Notes: generated by a model not told the origin, from the sequence alone. A stretch of 64,000 nt of DNA from Pseudomonas cremoris (GCF_014230465.1 NZ_JAAXCY010000001.1:1-64000); one strand, 5' to 3'; counted from the first letter of the stretch, positions 51,256 through 60,484 are shown. A program made the numbers and translations.

Positions 51256-52035
51256 TCATAACACGCGGCTGAGAAACGCACGCGTGCGGGGATGGCTGGG
51301 GTGGCTGAAAATCTGCTCTGGCGGTCCTTGTTCGATGAGTTCGCCCTGGTCGAGCACCACCACGCGGTCGGCCACTTCACGGGCAAAGCCCATTTCGTGG
51401 GTGACCACCACCATGGTCATGCCCTCCTCGGCCAGCTCCTTCATCACTTGCAGCACTTCGCCGACGGTTTCCGGGTCGAGGGCGCTGGTGGGTTCGTCGA
51501 ACAGCATCGCCTGGGGTTTCATCGCGAGGGCGCGGGCGATGGCGACTCGTTGCTGCTGGCCGCCGGAAAGCATCGAGGGGTAATGGCTGGCCTTGTCCGC
51601 CAGGCCCACCCGTGCCAGCAGGGCACGCGCCTGTTCCAAGGCTTCGGCGCGCGGTGTGCCGAGCACGTGGATCGGTGCTTCGATGATGTTTTCCAGCGCG
51701 GTCATGTGGGGGAACAGGTTGAAGCGCTGGAACACCATGCCGATGTCGCGGCGCTGGCGAGCAATGTTGCGCTCCGAATCGCGCACCAGGCTGCCGTCGC
51801 TGCGTTCGCGATAGCCCATGGCACGGCCGTTGACACGAATGCGCCCGCCCTGGATGTCCTCCAGCAGGTTGATGCAGCGAATGAAGGTGGTCTTGCCCGA
51901 GCCCGAGGCACCGATCAGCACCACCACTTCGCCGCGCCGCACTTGCAGGGAGATGCCCTTGAGAATCTGCAAGTCGCCGAACGACTTGTGCAGGTCCAGG
52001 GCTTCGATGATCAGTTCGTCACTTTTGTGCGCCAT
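51256..52035 (-). CDS. Amino-acid ABC transporter ATPase
   Basis: Cytoplasmic ATPase of 259 aa. It has Walker [14 protein letters not shown]-loop [20 protein letters not shown], signature [16 protein letters not shown], Walker [15 protein letters not shown] and [16 protein letters not shown]. The start at 52035 opens MAHKSDE; 42 upstream codons are omitted. It lies between the permease (2 bp away) and the gamma-glutamyltransferase gene. Confidence 0.93.
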   Translation of the reverse strand: MAHKSDELIIEALDLHKSFGDLQILKGISLQVRRGEVVVLIGASGSGKTTFIRCINLLEDIQGGRIRVNGRAMGYRERSDGSLVRDSERNIARQRRDIGMVFQRFNLFPHMTALENIIEAPIHVLGTPRAEALEQARALLARVGLADKASHYPSMLSGGQQQRVAIARALAMKPQAMLFDEPTSALDPETVGEVLQVMKELAEEGMTMVVVTHEMGFAREVADRVVVLDQGELIEQGPPEQIFSHPSHPRTRAFLSRVL

Positions 52036-52037
52036 GG

Positions 52038-52814
52038 TTAGCGTCCCCTCAGCAGTTTCAAGGTGCTGCGCCCGAACATGCGGCTGGACGCGGGCGGCGG
52101 TGCCGAAGGCCGGTCGGACTGGCCGAAACGTGCCTCCAGCCAACGCTGGAAGAAGCCCCACAAGGTGGTGAGCATCAAGAAGTAGATGGCGACCACCAGG
52201 TACAACTCGAACACGCGAAACGTCGCCGAGGTGACCATTTGCGTACTGAGCAGCAACTCCTGCACGCCGATCACGCTGACCAGCGTGGTGTTCTTGAGCA
52301 TCACGTTGAACTCGTTGCCCAGCGGCGGCACGATCACGCGGAACGCCTGGGGCAGCACGATGCGCCGCATCAGCTTGGCGAAGCCCATGCCCAGGGAACG
52401 CCCGGCTTCGTATTGGCCCTTGTCCACCGCGCCGATGCCGGCGCGGATGATCTCGGCCATGTATGCGCCTTCGTTTAGGCCCAGGGCGATGATGGCGGCC
52501 TGGATATTGCCCGGCACGATCAGACCGAACAGTTCAATATCCTCGAAGCGGAAAAGCCCGCCCGCCGCCAGCGCCGTGTACAGGAACACGATCTGCACCA
52601 ACAGCGGCGTACCGCGCATCAGCCACACATAAAAACGCACCGGCAGGTGCAGCAGTGGGTTCTTCGACAGACGCAACAGCGCCGCCGCCAACCCCAGCGC
52701 GCAGCCCAACAACATCGCCAATACGCTGATCAGGCAGGTCAGCCAGAGCCCGGTGAGGTACACCCCGCTGGGCTGCAACAGGTACTGCCAGAACACATCC
52801 CAATTGAAGTTCAT
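52038..52814 (-). CDS. Amino-acid ABC transporter permease
   Basis: Inner-membrane permease of 258 aa with about five helices. Landmarks are [60 protein letters not shown] and [20 protein letters not shown]. The start at 52814 gives [10 protein letters not shown], the usual beginning for this family. It is the only permease, so a homodimer is likely. Confidence 0.93.
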   Translation of the reverse strand: MNFNWDVFWQYLLQPSGVYLTGLWLTCLISVLAMLLGCALGLAAALLRLSKNPLLHLPVRFYVWLMRGTPLLVQIVFLYTALAAGGLFRFEDIELFGLIVPGNIQAAIIALGLNEGAYMAEIIRAGIGAVDKGQYEAGRSLGMGFAKLMRRIVLPQAFRVIVPPLGNEFNVMLKNTTLVSVIGVQELLLSTQMVTSATFRVFELYLVVAIYFLMLTTLWGFFQRWLEARFGQSDRPSAPPPASSRMFGRSTLKLLRGR

Positions 52815-52825
52815 TGCGGGAAACC

Positions 52826-53632
52826 TCAGTCGAGAGTGTCGCTGCTGACATGCCATTTATTCAGCAACGCCACATAGCTGCCGTCGCTGCGCATGTCGCT
52901 GATCACCTGTTGCACGGCGGCGGTGAGTTGCGGGTCGTCCTTGCGCATGCCCAGGCCGGTGAGGATGCGGCTGAATGCCGGCACACCTTCCTGGAAGAGG
53001 TCCGGGGCCATCGCCGCGTAGTAACCGGCGGTTTCCACGGTGGTGCCGTAGGCGTCGACCTGGCTGATGCGCAGGGCCTGGAAGGCATCGGTGTCGGTGT
53101 TGTAGACCACCAGTTTCATCGGTGGCTTGCCGGCCTTGGCCAGGCTTTCGTTTTGCGTGTCCAGCAGGGTCTTGATGGTGGAGCCGTTGAGCACCGCGAC
53201 CTTGTGCCCGGACAAGTCATCCAGCGCCTTGATGCCTTTGGGGTTGCCCTTGGGCACCACCACCGACTGGCTGGAATACATGTAGTTGACGATGTCGATC
53301 ACCTGGCGCCGCTCGGGCTTGTCGAACAGTTGGTCGACGATCATGTCGCACTGCTGGGCAAGCAATGCAGGCACCAGGCCGGAGAACGGAATCACCCGCC
53401 ATTGCACCTGTTTGTCGCCCAGGCGCTTGGCGATTTCCAAGCCAAGGTCAACGGTGAGCCCCCGTGGTTTCTGGGACTCATCGAAGGACACCAAAGGCGG
53501 TGAGTCCATCCCCGAGCAGTAGGTGAGTTTGTCGACTTTCTGCAAGCGCTCCGGTACCTGGGGCGCAGCAGTTGCCCATTGGGTACAGAGGCAGAGGGAG
53601 AGAGCCACCAGCAAGGCGCGGCGTTTATGCAT
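52826..53632 (-). CDS. Amino-acid ABC transporter substrate-binding protein (family 3)
   Basis: Periplasmic protein of 268 aa. The signal peptide ends at TATA-like ATAA (about residue 22). The family-3 body shows LTYCSGMDSPPLVSFDESQK, GLTVDLGLEIAKRLGDKQVQ, WRVIPFSGLVPALLAQQCDM, and LSGHKVAVLNGSTIKTLLDT. It has the acidic/aromatic pocket style of polar amino-acid binders. It heads the importer-GGT set, 77 bp after the GntR gene. Confidence 0.92.
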   Translation of the reverse strand: MHKRRALLVALSLCLCTQWATAAPQVPERLQKVDKLTYCSGMDSPPLVSFDESQKPRGLTVDLGLEIAKRLGDKQVQWRVIPFSGLVPALLAQQCDMIVDQLFDKPERRQVIDIVNYMYSSQSVVVPKGNPKGIKALDDLSGHKVAVLNGSTIKTLLDTQNESLAKAGKPPMKLVVYNTDTDAFQALRISQVDAYGTTVETAGYYAAMAPDLFQEGVPAFSRILTGLGMRKDDPQLTAAVQQVISDMRSDGSYVALLNKWHVSSDTLD

Positions 53633-53686
53633 GACCAGACACTCCAGTTCGTTGGTTAACGGGGCAGGACTCAAAGTCAAAACACG

Positions 53687-53704
53687 GGCGGGCTTGGGCC
53701 CACC
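53687..53704 (-). terminator. Weak terminator-like hairpin after the GntR gene
   Basis: On the minus strand GGTGGGC-CCAA-GCCCGCC forms a 7-bp stem with one mismatch, followed by CGTGTTTTG. It lies 6 bp beyond the GntR stop and ahead of the binding-protein gene, suggesting separate transcripts or attenuation. Confidence 0.4.
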
Positions 53705-53709
53705 TCTGA

Positions 53710-54378
53710 TTATTTTTCCGATTGCAAAAACTGGATCAGCGCCGGCACGGTGCCTTCGATGTGCTCGCGCACCACGGCTTCGGCGCGGGCGGCGTCGCCG
53801 GCGCGAATCGCATCGAGGATCACCGCATGTTCCTGGCGCGCGCTGAGGGGTTTGTCGCCGTGCTGCAACCACAGGCGCATGGGCGCTTCCACCAGCGAAT
53901 AGAGCGCCGAGATTTGTTTCATCAAGCGCGGGCGACCGCTGAGGCTGCACAGGTATTCGTGGAACGCGCGGTGGCGACTGACCCAGGCGGCGCTTTCGTC
54001 GCGGTAGTCGTCCATCTCGTCGAGCATGCGTTCCAGCGCGGCCAACTGACGCTCGCCAATCCGCCCCACCGCGACGCGCACCGCCAGGCCTTCGAGGGCG
54101 CTGCGCATCTCGAACACTTCGTGCAATTCGTCGATATCCAGGCCGCTGACGATGGCGCCGCGATTGGGCCGCAGGGTCACCAGGCCCTGGGCATCCAAGC
54201 GACGGAAGGCTTCGCGCACCGGCATGCGGCTCATGCCGATCTCACTGGCGATGTCCTCGGCAATCAGCCGGTCACCCTTGCGGTAGCGCCCGCTGCAAAT
54301 GGCATCGAGCAGGAAGTTGTAGGCCTCCTCCTCGGCGGTGAGGGGCTGGCGGTCAACGTAAGTGGGAGCAAATTGCAT
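53710..54378 (-). CDS. GntR-family (FCD-type) transcriptional regulator
   Basis: Regulator of 222 aa. The winged helix reads YRKGDRLIAEDIASEIGMSR then MPVREAFRRLDAQGLVTLRP, the GntR signature. The all-helical FCD ligand domain begins IDELHEVFEMRSALEGLAVR and carries His residues for metal (HRAFHEYL). The start at 54378 has AAGGTG 9 bp upstream; the longer reading would need a TTG. It probably controls the downstream amino-acid importer and gamma-glutamyltransferase genes and itself. Confidence 0.92.
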   Translation of the reverse strand: MQFAPTYVDRQPLTAEEEAYNFLLDAICSGRYRKGDRLIAEDIASEIGMSRMPVREAFRRLDAQGLVTLRPNRGAIVSGLDIDELHEVFEMRSALEGLAVRVAVGRIGERQLAALERMLDEMDDYRDESAAWVSRHRAFHEYLCSLSGRPRLMKQISALYSLVEAPMRLWLQHGDKPLSARQEHAVILDAIRAGDAARAEAVVREHIEGTVPALIQFLQSEK

Positions 54379-54398
54379 CGGCAGCACCTTTTGAATTT

Positions 54399-54408
54399 TT
54401 GTATCCAA
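54399..54408. promoter_or_regulatory. GntR-type operator candidate
   Basis: TTGTATCCAA is a near-palindrome of the TTGTATACAA kind bound by several FCD-type GntR proteins. It lies 21 bp upstream of the GntR start. The remaining sequence up to 54671 shows no gene. Confidence 0.35.
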
Positions 54409-54671
54409 TTATCCACGAATGCAAAACAGCAGAATGCGTGCCAACTGCCTCAATGCAGAGCCAAGTGATTGATTCGGATGAAATAGCCGGGAATGGCCAA
54501 TGAGTGAGCGGAAGACGCGCGTAGGAAATTGCTACCAAATAGCTCAGAAAACGCCCCATCTGTGGGCAGAAGTAACGGGCTGCGGGCATAACCTTAGCTG
54601 TCGATGTTCTTATTCCTCACGCTCGCCGATGAGTAGATTGATAGCCACGTGTCTTTCAGAGGATGTGGCAA

Positions 54672-55400
54672 ATGACTGAGTCAGTGGTGTGGGTGGCCGG
54701 GGTCGGCGCGGTCGCAGGGCTGGGGGCGGCGTTGGCGCGGCGCTTTGCCCGCGAGGGGTATCGCGTGGCGGTCAGCGGCAGGAGCCTGGACAAGTTGCAG
54801 GCGGTGGTCGCGCAGATCGAAGCCAGCGGCGGCAAGGCGAATGCGGTGGTGGCCGACTCCGGTGTTGAAGCCGATGTGCTCGCAGCGATCGCGCAGGTCA
54901 ATCAGCTCGGCACGCTCAAGGCAGCGATCTTCAATGTGGGCAACGCGGTGTCTGCACCGGCCCTGGAGTTGAGCGCCGAACTGTTCGAGCAAACCTGGCG
55001 CGCCTCCACGCTGGGCGGTTTTCTGTTTGCCCGTGAAGCCACTCGCGCCTTGCTCGCCAATGGCGGCGGCAGCTTGCTGTTTACCGGGGCCACCGCGTCA
55101 TTACGCGGCAAGCCACCGTACACCGCGTTCGCAGCGGGCAAGGCGGGTTTGCGTTCGATAGCGCAGTCGTTCGCCCGTGAATTCGGCCCGAAAAACGTGC
55201 ACGTGGCCCATGTGGTCATCGACGGTTCCATCGACGGCGAACGCATTAAAAGCCGCGCACCGGAGTACCTGGCCAAGCTGGGCGAAGACGGCTCGTTGAA
55301 ACTCGACGATATCGCCGATGCCTATTGGTACCTGCACACCCAACCGCGTAGCGCCTGGACCCAGGAGCTGGACCTGCGGCCGTTCAAGGAACCGTTTTGA
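54672..55400 (+). CDS. Short-chain dehydrogenase/reductase family protein with Phe in place of the catalytic Tyr
   Basis: Cytoplasmic Rossmann protein of 242 aa. The nucleotide-binding motif GVGAVAGLG is at 10-18, with a following SGRS that suggests NADP preference. At the active site the usual YxxxK reads FAAGK (Phe153, Lys157); a Tyr three residues earlier (Tyr150) might substitute. The C-terminal half (AQSFAREFGPKNVHVAHVVI) is typical of this SDR subgroup. The start at 54672 has AGAGG about 9 bp upstream; an ATG at 54663 is less likely. It is 15 bp ahead of the CmcJ-like gene, so the pair probably form an operon. Confidence 0.88.
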   Translation: MTESVVWVAGVGAVAGLGAALARRFAREGYRVAVSGRSLDKLQAVVAQIEASGGKANAVVADSGVEADVLAAIAQVNQLGTLKAAIFNVGNAVSAPALELSAELFEQTWRASTLGGFLFAREATRALLANGGGSLLFTGATASLRGKPPYTAFAAGKAGLRSIAQSFAREFGPKNVHVAHVVIDGSIDGERIKSRAPEYLAKLGEDGSLKLDDIADAYWYLHTQPRSAWTQELDLRPFKEPF

Positions 55401-55415
55401 CCTGGAGGTGGTTTT

Positions 55416-56249
55416 ATGGGAACGCACCAGACTCAACTCACCCCCGCCTCCGTGCGCGGCGTGCTCAATTACTTGCAGGACACCGGCCAGCGCCCGGTGA
55501 ACTACACCTACCCGCCACCCGACGGAGAGGCCCAGCGCAGTGGAGTGCTGGACCCTACCGAGGTGAGCATCCATAACGCACGGCTGTTGGATGAGCCGGC
55601 GAGCATCAATCGCCAAGGCTTCGAGCGAATCGATCACGCCAGCGCCGTGGCCAACCTGGAAGATGACGAGCAGGTACGCCTGCATTACTACCCGGAAACC
55701 GAAGCCCTGCTCAAACAGCAGACCGGCGCGGTGAAGGTGGTGATATTCGATCATACAATCCGCGTCGATGACCCTGGCCGCGAAGCACGCGGCCTGCGCG
55801 AACCGGTGCGCTACGTGCACAACGACCAGACCGAACGCTCGGCCATCCGCCGCGTGCGCGACCACTTGCCGGCGGATGAAGCCGAACAACGCCTGCTCAA
55901 GCGCTTTGCGATCATCAACGTCTGGCGCCCTATCGGCGCGGCGGTCCAGAGCACGCCCCTGGCCCTGTGCGATGCGCGCAGCATGGCCGACGGTGACCTG
56001 TTGCCCAGCGACCTGGTGTACCGCGACAAGGTCGGCGAGACGTTCTCGGTCAAGGCCAACCCGGCGCACCGCTGGTTTTACTACCCACTGTTGCGGCCGG
56101 ATGAGGCCTTGCTGTTGAAGATCCATGATTCGCGGCAGGACGTGGCCAGGCTGAGTGCGCACACCGCGTTCGATGACCCCACCACGCAAAAGGATGCGCC
56201 ACCCCGGCGCAGTATCGAACTGCGGGCACTGGTGTTCTTCGACAGCTAA
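55416..56249 (+). CDS. CmcJ/NvfI-family putative non-heme iron oxygenase
   Basis: Protein of 277 aa resembling the family that includes the cephamycin methoxylase component CmcJ and fungal hydroxylase/desaturase proteins. Conserved parts are RYVHNDQTERSA with an HxD pair (His135, Asp137), INVWRPIGAAVQSTPLALCD, the aromatic segment HRWFYYPLLRPDEALLLKIHDS (split here as His218 onward) and FDDPTTQKDAPPRRSIELRA at the end. HxD plus a distal His (218, 237 or 249) could bind Fe(II); that is inference. It has a GGAGG ribosome site. The family is mostly uncharacterised in bacteria, and the substrate here is unknown. Confidence 0.82.
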   Translation: MGTHQTQLTPASVRGVLNYLQDTGQRPVNYTYPPPDGEAQRSGVLDPTEVSIHNARLLDEPASINRQGFERIDHASAVANLEDDEQVRLHYYPETEALLKQQTGAVKVVIFDHTIRVDDPGREARGLREPVRYVHNDQTERSAIRRVRDHLPADEAEQRLLKRFAIINVWRPIGAAVQSTPLALCDARSMADGDLLPSDLVYRDKVGETFSVKANPAHRWFYYPLLRPDEALLLKIHDSRQDVARLSAHTAFDDPTTQKDAPPRRSIELRALVFFDS

Positions 56250-56351
56250 ATCAAGGCTTCACCCCGCAACGGATCGCGGCTAACCTTGGCCACCGGCCAA
56301 GCCTGCGATCCGCGCTTGCCGAACTTCATGATTTCGGAAGCTGCTGCCACC

Positions 56352-57134
56352 ATGGATATTTCCTCGACTCCTCCCCCGCCCGCCAGCAACAAGGAAAATG
56401 CTGGCGGACGCGTTCAGGTCATCGACCGTTCGATTGTGCTGTTGCGCACCCTCTCGGGCCTCAAGCACGGCGCCAGCGCGCTGGACCTGGCGCGGCTGAC
56501 CGGCATTGACCGCACCACCATCCACCGCTTGCTCAAGACCCTCACCCACTGGAGCCTGATCGAATCCCAGGGCGGTACCTATCGCATCGGGCCTGAGTGC
56601 CTGATCTATTCGGCGGCGTATTTGAACCGCCTGAACCTGCGCAAGATCGCCCTGCCCTACGCGATTGAGCTGCAACGGGTGATCGGCGAGCGCCAGGCAA
56701 TTGTGTCGCTGTCGGTGCCGGTGGGCGACCAAGTGGTGCTGATCGAGCGGATGTGGACGCCGACCACGCCGCTCAACGTGATTGTCGACCTGGCCGACCA
56801 ATTCCCCATCGACGGCAGCCCCAGTGGCCGCGCGGTGCTTGCCACCTACAGCGAAGCGGCAGCGCAGGCGATTCTCGGTGAAGCGCGTTACGCCAAGGCG
56901 CGGCCCGCGTTGGAGCAGATCCGCAGCCAGCAGGACTTTGCATTTGGCCATGGAGAGTTCAAGCCGGGACTGTCCTCGGTGGCGTTTCCAATTCGTGTGG
57001 ACACCGGCCAAGCCATCGGCGCAGTGGTCGTCGCCGGGCTTGAGATGGAAGACGAAACCCACCCCGCCTCGTCCCTGGCCAGCCACGTGCGCCGCGCCTG
57101 TGAAGGCATCGCGGCGCAATTGGGCAACCTCTAG
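56352..57134 (+). CDS. IclR-family transcriptional regulator
   Basis: Regulator of 260 aa. The helix-turn-helix lies in GASALDLARLTGIDRTTIHR then LLKTLTHWSLIESQGGTYRI. The effector domain contains VSLSVPVGDQVVLIERMWTP, PSGRAVLATYSEAAAQAILG and SVAFPIRVDTGQAIGAVVVA, as in IclR members that sense aromatic or short acids. The start at 56352 (MDISSTPPPP) is preferred; 56328 is possible. It converges with and overlaps the acyl-CoA ligase gene by 4 bp. It probably controls the ligase/dehydrogenase and hydratase/receptor operons. Confidence 0.9.
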   Translation: MDISSTPPPPASNKENAGGRVQVIDRSIVLLRTLSGLKHGASALDLARLTGIDRTTIHRLLKTLTHWSLIESQGGTYRIGPECLIYSAAYLNRLNLRKIALPYAIELQRVIGERQAIVSLSVPVGDQVVLIERMWTPTTPLNVIVDLADQFPIDGSPSGRAVLATYSEAAAQAILGEARYAKARPALEQIRSQQDFAFGHGEFKPGLSSVAFPIRVDTGQAIGAVVVAGLEMEDETHPASSLASHVRRACEGIAAQLGNL

Positions 57135-58609
57135 GGCTTGAGGTCCAGTGCGGCAAGCAGGCGGTTTTTCTGGACCTTGCCGTAGTGCGAGCGCGGCAGT
57201 TCGTCGATGAAGTAGACGCGGCGCGGCACCTTGTAGCGCGACAGCCCAGCGCGGCAGTGGTCCATCAACTGCTGCGCTGACAGTGGCTGCGAACCGTCCA
57301 CTACCACCGCTGCACACACTTGCTCGCCCCACTCCAGGTCCGCCAGGCCGAATACGTGCACGTCCTGCACGCCGGGGTGGCTCATGAGGTTCTGCTCGAC
57401 CTCGCCGGGCTGCACGGATTTGCCACCCGTGCGGATGATGTCCTTGCAGCGCCCCAGTACCTTGAGCAACCCATCGCTGCCAATACAGCCCAGGTCACCG
57501 CTGCGCAGCCAGCCGTTGTCGAGGGTCTTGGCGCTGAGCGCTTCAAGCTTCCAGTAGCCGCTCATCAATTGCGGACCGCCCAGCAGGATCTCGCCGAGGC
57601 CATTGGCGTCTGGCCGGTCGACTCGGATGGCGGCACTGAACAGCGGGCGGCCGACCACGCCTTCACCACTGTCGCCGGTCGCACGCACCGCTTGCATCTG
57701 CGCGGGCGAGAGGTAGCAACTCCAGGGTGCCTCCGTCATGCCGTAGAGCACGCCGATACGTTCGCTGAACAGGCGGCAGGAGCCTTCCAGCACTTCGCCG
57801 GTCAACGCGGCAGCGCCAACGTCGAGGCTCTTGAACGCCGGTAGATCGGCGGGCGTCGAGCCGGTTTCACGCAGCAACCGCAGCAGTTGCGTCGGCACCA
57901 GGGAACTGAACGCCACGTTGTATTCGGTGAGTTGGGCGATGAAGGTCTTGCCATCGAAACGCCCACCGAGCACCACCTGGCCACCGCTGAGCACATGGGC
58001 GAACACCGCCACCGCTGCAATCGGCCACAGCGGGCGCACATTGAGCAGGACATCCCCCACGGCGGCGCCTCGGCCCATGACAATGTTCTGCAACACCGCG
58101 CACAGGCTGGCATGCCGGTGCATCACGGCCTTGGGTGTGCCGGTGGTGCCGCCGGTGTAGTTGAGCGAGGCCAACGCCTGGGGCGATTGCGCGGGGCGCG
58201 TAACGACGTCGACGGCTTGAGTGTCGGTGACGGCCTGCAGGGGCAGGCAACGAATGCCCAAGCCGTGCGCCACCTCGGCATACGCCTCGGAATACAGCAG
58301 CAAGGCGGCGCCCGCATCGTTCAGCTGGGCGACTAATTCGTCAGGCGCCAACGCCGGGTCCAGCGGCACGCGCACGCGGCCGTTGGCCATGCAGCCATAA
58401 TCGGCCAGCAGATAATCGAGGCTGGCGTCGGCCAACAAAGCCACCCGCGCACCGGCCGGGATGAGCAATTGATCCAACGCCTGGCCGACGCCGCTGAGGG
58501 CGCGATCCAGTTCGGCAAAGCTCAGTGTTCTTTGGCTGGCGGCTTCCTGCAACGCGACCCGGTCAGGCCATTTGAAGGCTGCCTGGCTCAGCAGCGTACT
58601 GATATCCAT
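57131..58609 (-). CDS. AMP-dependent acyl/aryl-CoA ligase
   Basis: Adenylate-forming enzyme of 492 aa that should activate a carboxylic acid to its CoA thioester. The phosphate loop TGGTTGTPK is at 152-160, then GMTEAPWSCY (A5), SGDLGCIGSDGLLKVLGRCK and DIIRTGGKSVQPGEVEQNL (A7-A8). The catalytic Lys lies in RSHYGKVQKNRLL near the C terminus. The ATG at 58609 has GGTGG upstream. It follows the alcohol dehydrogenase by 2 bp in one operon. The substrate could be an aromatic or branched acid; not determinable. Confidence 0.9.
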   Translation of the reverse strand: MDISTLLSQAAFKWPDRVALQEAASQRTLSFAELDRALSGVGQALDQLLIPAGARVALLADASLDYLLADYGCMANGRVRVPLDPALAPDELVAQLNDAGAALLLYSEAYAEVAHGLGIRCLPLQAVTDTQAVDVVTRPAQSPQALASLNYTGGTTGTPKAVMHRHASLCAVLQNIVMGRGAAVGDVLLNVRPLWPIAAVAVFAHVLSGGQVVLGGRFDGKTFIAQLTEYNVAFSSLVPTQLLRLLRETGSTPADLPAFKSLDVGAAALTGEVLEGSCRLFSERIGVLYGMTEAPWSCYLSPAQMQAVRATGDSGEGVVGRPLFSAAIRVDRPDANGLGEILLGGPQLMSGYWKLEALSAKTLDNGWLRSGDLGCIGSDGLLKVLGRCKDIIRTGGKSVQPGEVEQNLMSHPGVQDVHVFGLADLEWGEQVCAAVVVDGSQPLSAQQLMDHCRAGLSRYKVPRRVYFIDELPRSHYGKVQKNRLLAALDLKP

Positions 58610-58611
58610 GC

Positions 58612-59634
58612 TTACCACCCGCTCAACACAATGCGCCCAGTGACCTGGCGTGATTCCAGCAGCGCATGGGCCTCGGCCACTTGATGAAACGGCAGCACGC
58701 GGTCAATCAGCGGCTTGACCTGCCCACCTTTGATCAACGCCAAGGCCACGCGCACCTCTTCCAAGGTGGCACTGCCTGAGCCCTGCAGCCGAATCCGCCG
58801 GCCGATCAACAAGCCGGGGTTGACCGGCACGCTGGCGGGCGCGACATTGCCCAACACCACCACGCGACCACCGAGGGCCATGCTGCGCAGGGTGTCTTCA
58901 AGGGTGCTGCCGAGGTTTTCCATGGCCACGTCCACACCGCGCTTGCCGGTGAGTGCCCACACCTCGGCGCTGTAGTTGCCGTTGGCGACGATGACGTCAT
59001 CAGCCCCCAGGTTGTGCAGGAGCTCGCGCTTGTCGGCGCTGCCGGTTACCGCGATCACCCGCGCACCATAGGCTTTCGCCAGTTGAATCTGATGCGCCCC
59101 CAGGCCACCGCTGGCACCGTTGATCAATACCGTTTCACCGGGCTTGAGCGCGGCTTCACCGAGCAGTGCGCGGACGCTGGTGCCGATGGGGCAGGAGGCC
59201 AAAGCGGCTTGGACGTAATCCAGGCCATCGGGCAGTTCAATCGCGGAAATCGCCGGCACCCGCAGGTATTCGGCGTAAGCGCCCTCGGTGTCTACCGACG
59301 GCAGGCCGAGGGCGCGGCACAGGTCTTGGCGACCGCGCAGGCAGTCGCGGCACTGGCCACAGAAGCGGCGCTGATACACCACAACCCTGGCGCCAACCGC
59401 CAAATGATGAACACCGGCGCCCACCTCGACCACTTCACCCGCCACTTCATGGCCCAGCACCACGCCGGTGTGCGCCCCCGGGAGATGCCCGGCGCGGTGC
59501 AGCAAATCATGGTGGCAAACCCCGGCGGCCTCGACTCTGACCAATACTTCACCCGCACCAACCTGGGGGGTGGGCACCTCCTCGACCTGCAATTGCTCCG
59601 GTCCACCGAAGGCTTTTAGAACTATGGCTTTCAT
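58612..59634 (-). CDS. Zinc-dependent alcohol dehydrogenase (MDR family)
   Basis: Cytoplasmic dehydrogenase of 340 aa. Catalytic zinc ligands are suggested by GVCHHD (Cys40) and GHE (His61-Glu62), structural zinc by four Cys (92, 95, 98, 106). The cofactor loop is NGASGGLGAHQIQLAK, and the C-terminal part (LIKGGQVKPLIDRVLPFHQV) is typical. It may oxidise an alcohol or reduce an aldehyde in the same route as the CoA ligase. First gene of the minus-strand pair, divergent from the hydratase gene. Confidence 0.92.
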   Translation of the reverse strand: MKAIVLKAFGGPEQLQVEEVPTPQVGAGEVLVRVEAAGVCHHDLLHRAGHLPGAHTGVVLGHEVAGEVVEVGAGVHHLAVGARVVVYQRRFCGQCRDCLRGRQDLCRALGLPSVDTEGAYAEYLRVPAISAIELPDGLDYVQAALASCPIGTSVRALLGEAALKPGETVLINGASGGLGAHQIQLAKAYGARVIAVTGSADKRELLHNLGADDVIVANGNYSAEVWALTGKRGVDVAMENLGSTLEDTLRSMALGGRVVVLGNVAPASVPVNPGLLIGRRIRLQGSGSATLEEVRVALALIKGGQVKPLIDRVLPFHQVAEAHALLESRQVTGRIVLSGW

Positions 59635-59662
59635 CTTTTATAACCGTTTCTGACCTGATAAG

Positions 59663-59691
59663 AATATGTTCATATAACAAACATATTGTTT
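59663..59691. promoter_or_regulatory. Overlapping palindromes in the divergent promoter (candidate IclR operator)
   Basis: AATATGTT and AACATATT form a perfect 8-bp inverted repeat with a 9-bp spacer (59663-59687). Overlapping it is AAACA-TAT-TGTTT (59679-59691). Both sit between the divergent dehydrogenase and hydratase genes. Such nested sites suit a dimer-of-dimers regulator such as the IclR protein encoded 3 kb away. Confidence 0.5.
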
Positions 59692-59782
59692 GCATTGTGC
59701 ACATGCTTTAAGTTTTCCTCACTTTGACGCGGACCTCAAGGGGCAATCGCGTCTTTCTTTCACACCGGATGAAAAGCCCTTC

Positions 59783-60484
59783 ATGACAGTCGAATACCAA
59801 CCTATTGGCGATGGCATCCTGGTGGTCACGCTTAACCGCCAGGAGCGCCTCAACGCGCTGGACAGCCAGGCCAAACACGAATTGGCAGAGGTCTGGCAGC
59901 GTGCCCAGGCCGACACCGGCGTGCGCGCCATCGTGTTGCGCGGTGCTGGGGAACGAGCGTTTTGCGCCGGCTCCGACCTCAAGGAAATTGAAGCCACGGG
60001 CGAGACCGTCAGCAGTGACGTACTGGCCCGCGCCCTGCCCGGCGTCGGCAACGACCTGAGTAAACCGGTGATCGCCGCATTGCACGGTCACACCCTGGGC
60101 CTGGGCATCAGCCTGGCGATTCATTGCGATTTCCGCATTGCGCGCCACGACACGCGTTTTCACTTCCCGGAAGTGCAGCACGGCATGTTGTCCGGCTTCA
60201 GTGCGATCACCCTGCCCAGCCTGATCGGTGAAGCAGCAGCCCTGGACATCATGCTCAGCGCGCGAAAATTCGACGCCCAGGAGGCCTTGGCCCTCGGCCT
60301 GGTCAACCAAGTGGTGGACGACGCCTACGCCAGTTCACTGGAACTGGCTGCACGACTGGCCAGCCACTCCGGCAAAGCGGTGGAGTGGACCAAGATTCTG
60401 CTGCTGGCCGAACGCAAGGCCCGCCTCACCCGGCAGATGGCACTGGTCGACCAGGCCCGCCAGGACGTGATGCTGGGGCGCTAA
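59783..60484 (+). CDS. Enoyl-CoA hydratase/isomerase family protein
   Basis: Crotonase-fold enzyme of 233 aa. The oxyanion-hole parts are RAFCAGSDLKEIE and HGHTLGLGISLAIHCDFRIA. One catalytic acid is expected in FPEVQHGM (Glu120). The start at 59783 is chosen because MTVEYQPIGDGILVVTLNR matches the family N terminus; the 31 upstream codons do not. It is shorter than usual (about 255-260 aa), with the C-terminal helix region trimmed. It could act on the thioester made by the acyl-CoA ligase. The TonB receptor gene begins 107 bp later, a gap with no terminator. Confidence 0.9.
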   Translation: MTVEYQPIGDGILVVTLNRQERLNALDSQAKHELAEVWQRAQADTGVRAIVLRGAGERAFCAGSDLKEIEATGETVSSDVLARALPGVGNDLSKPVIAALHGHTLGLGISLAIHCDFRIARHDTRFHFPEVQHGMLSGFSAITLPSLIGEAAALDIMLSARKFDAQEALALGLVNQVVDDAYASSLELAARLASHSGKAVEWTKILLLAERKARLTRQMALVDQARQDVMLGR

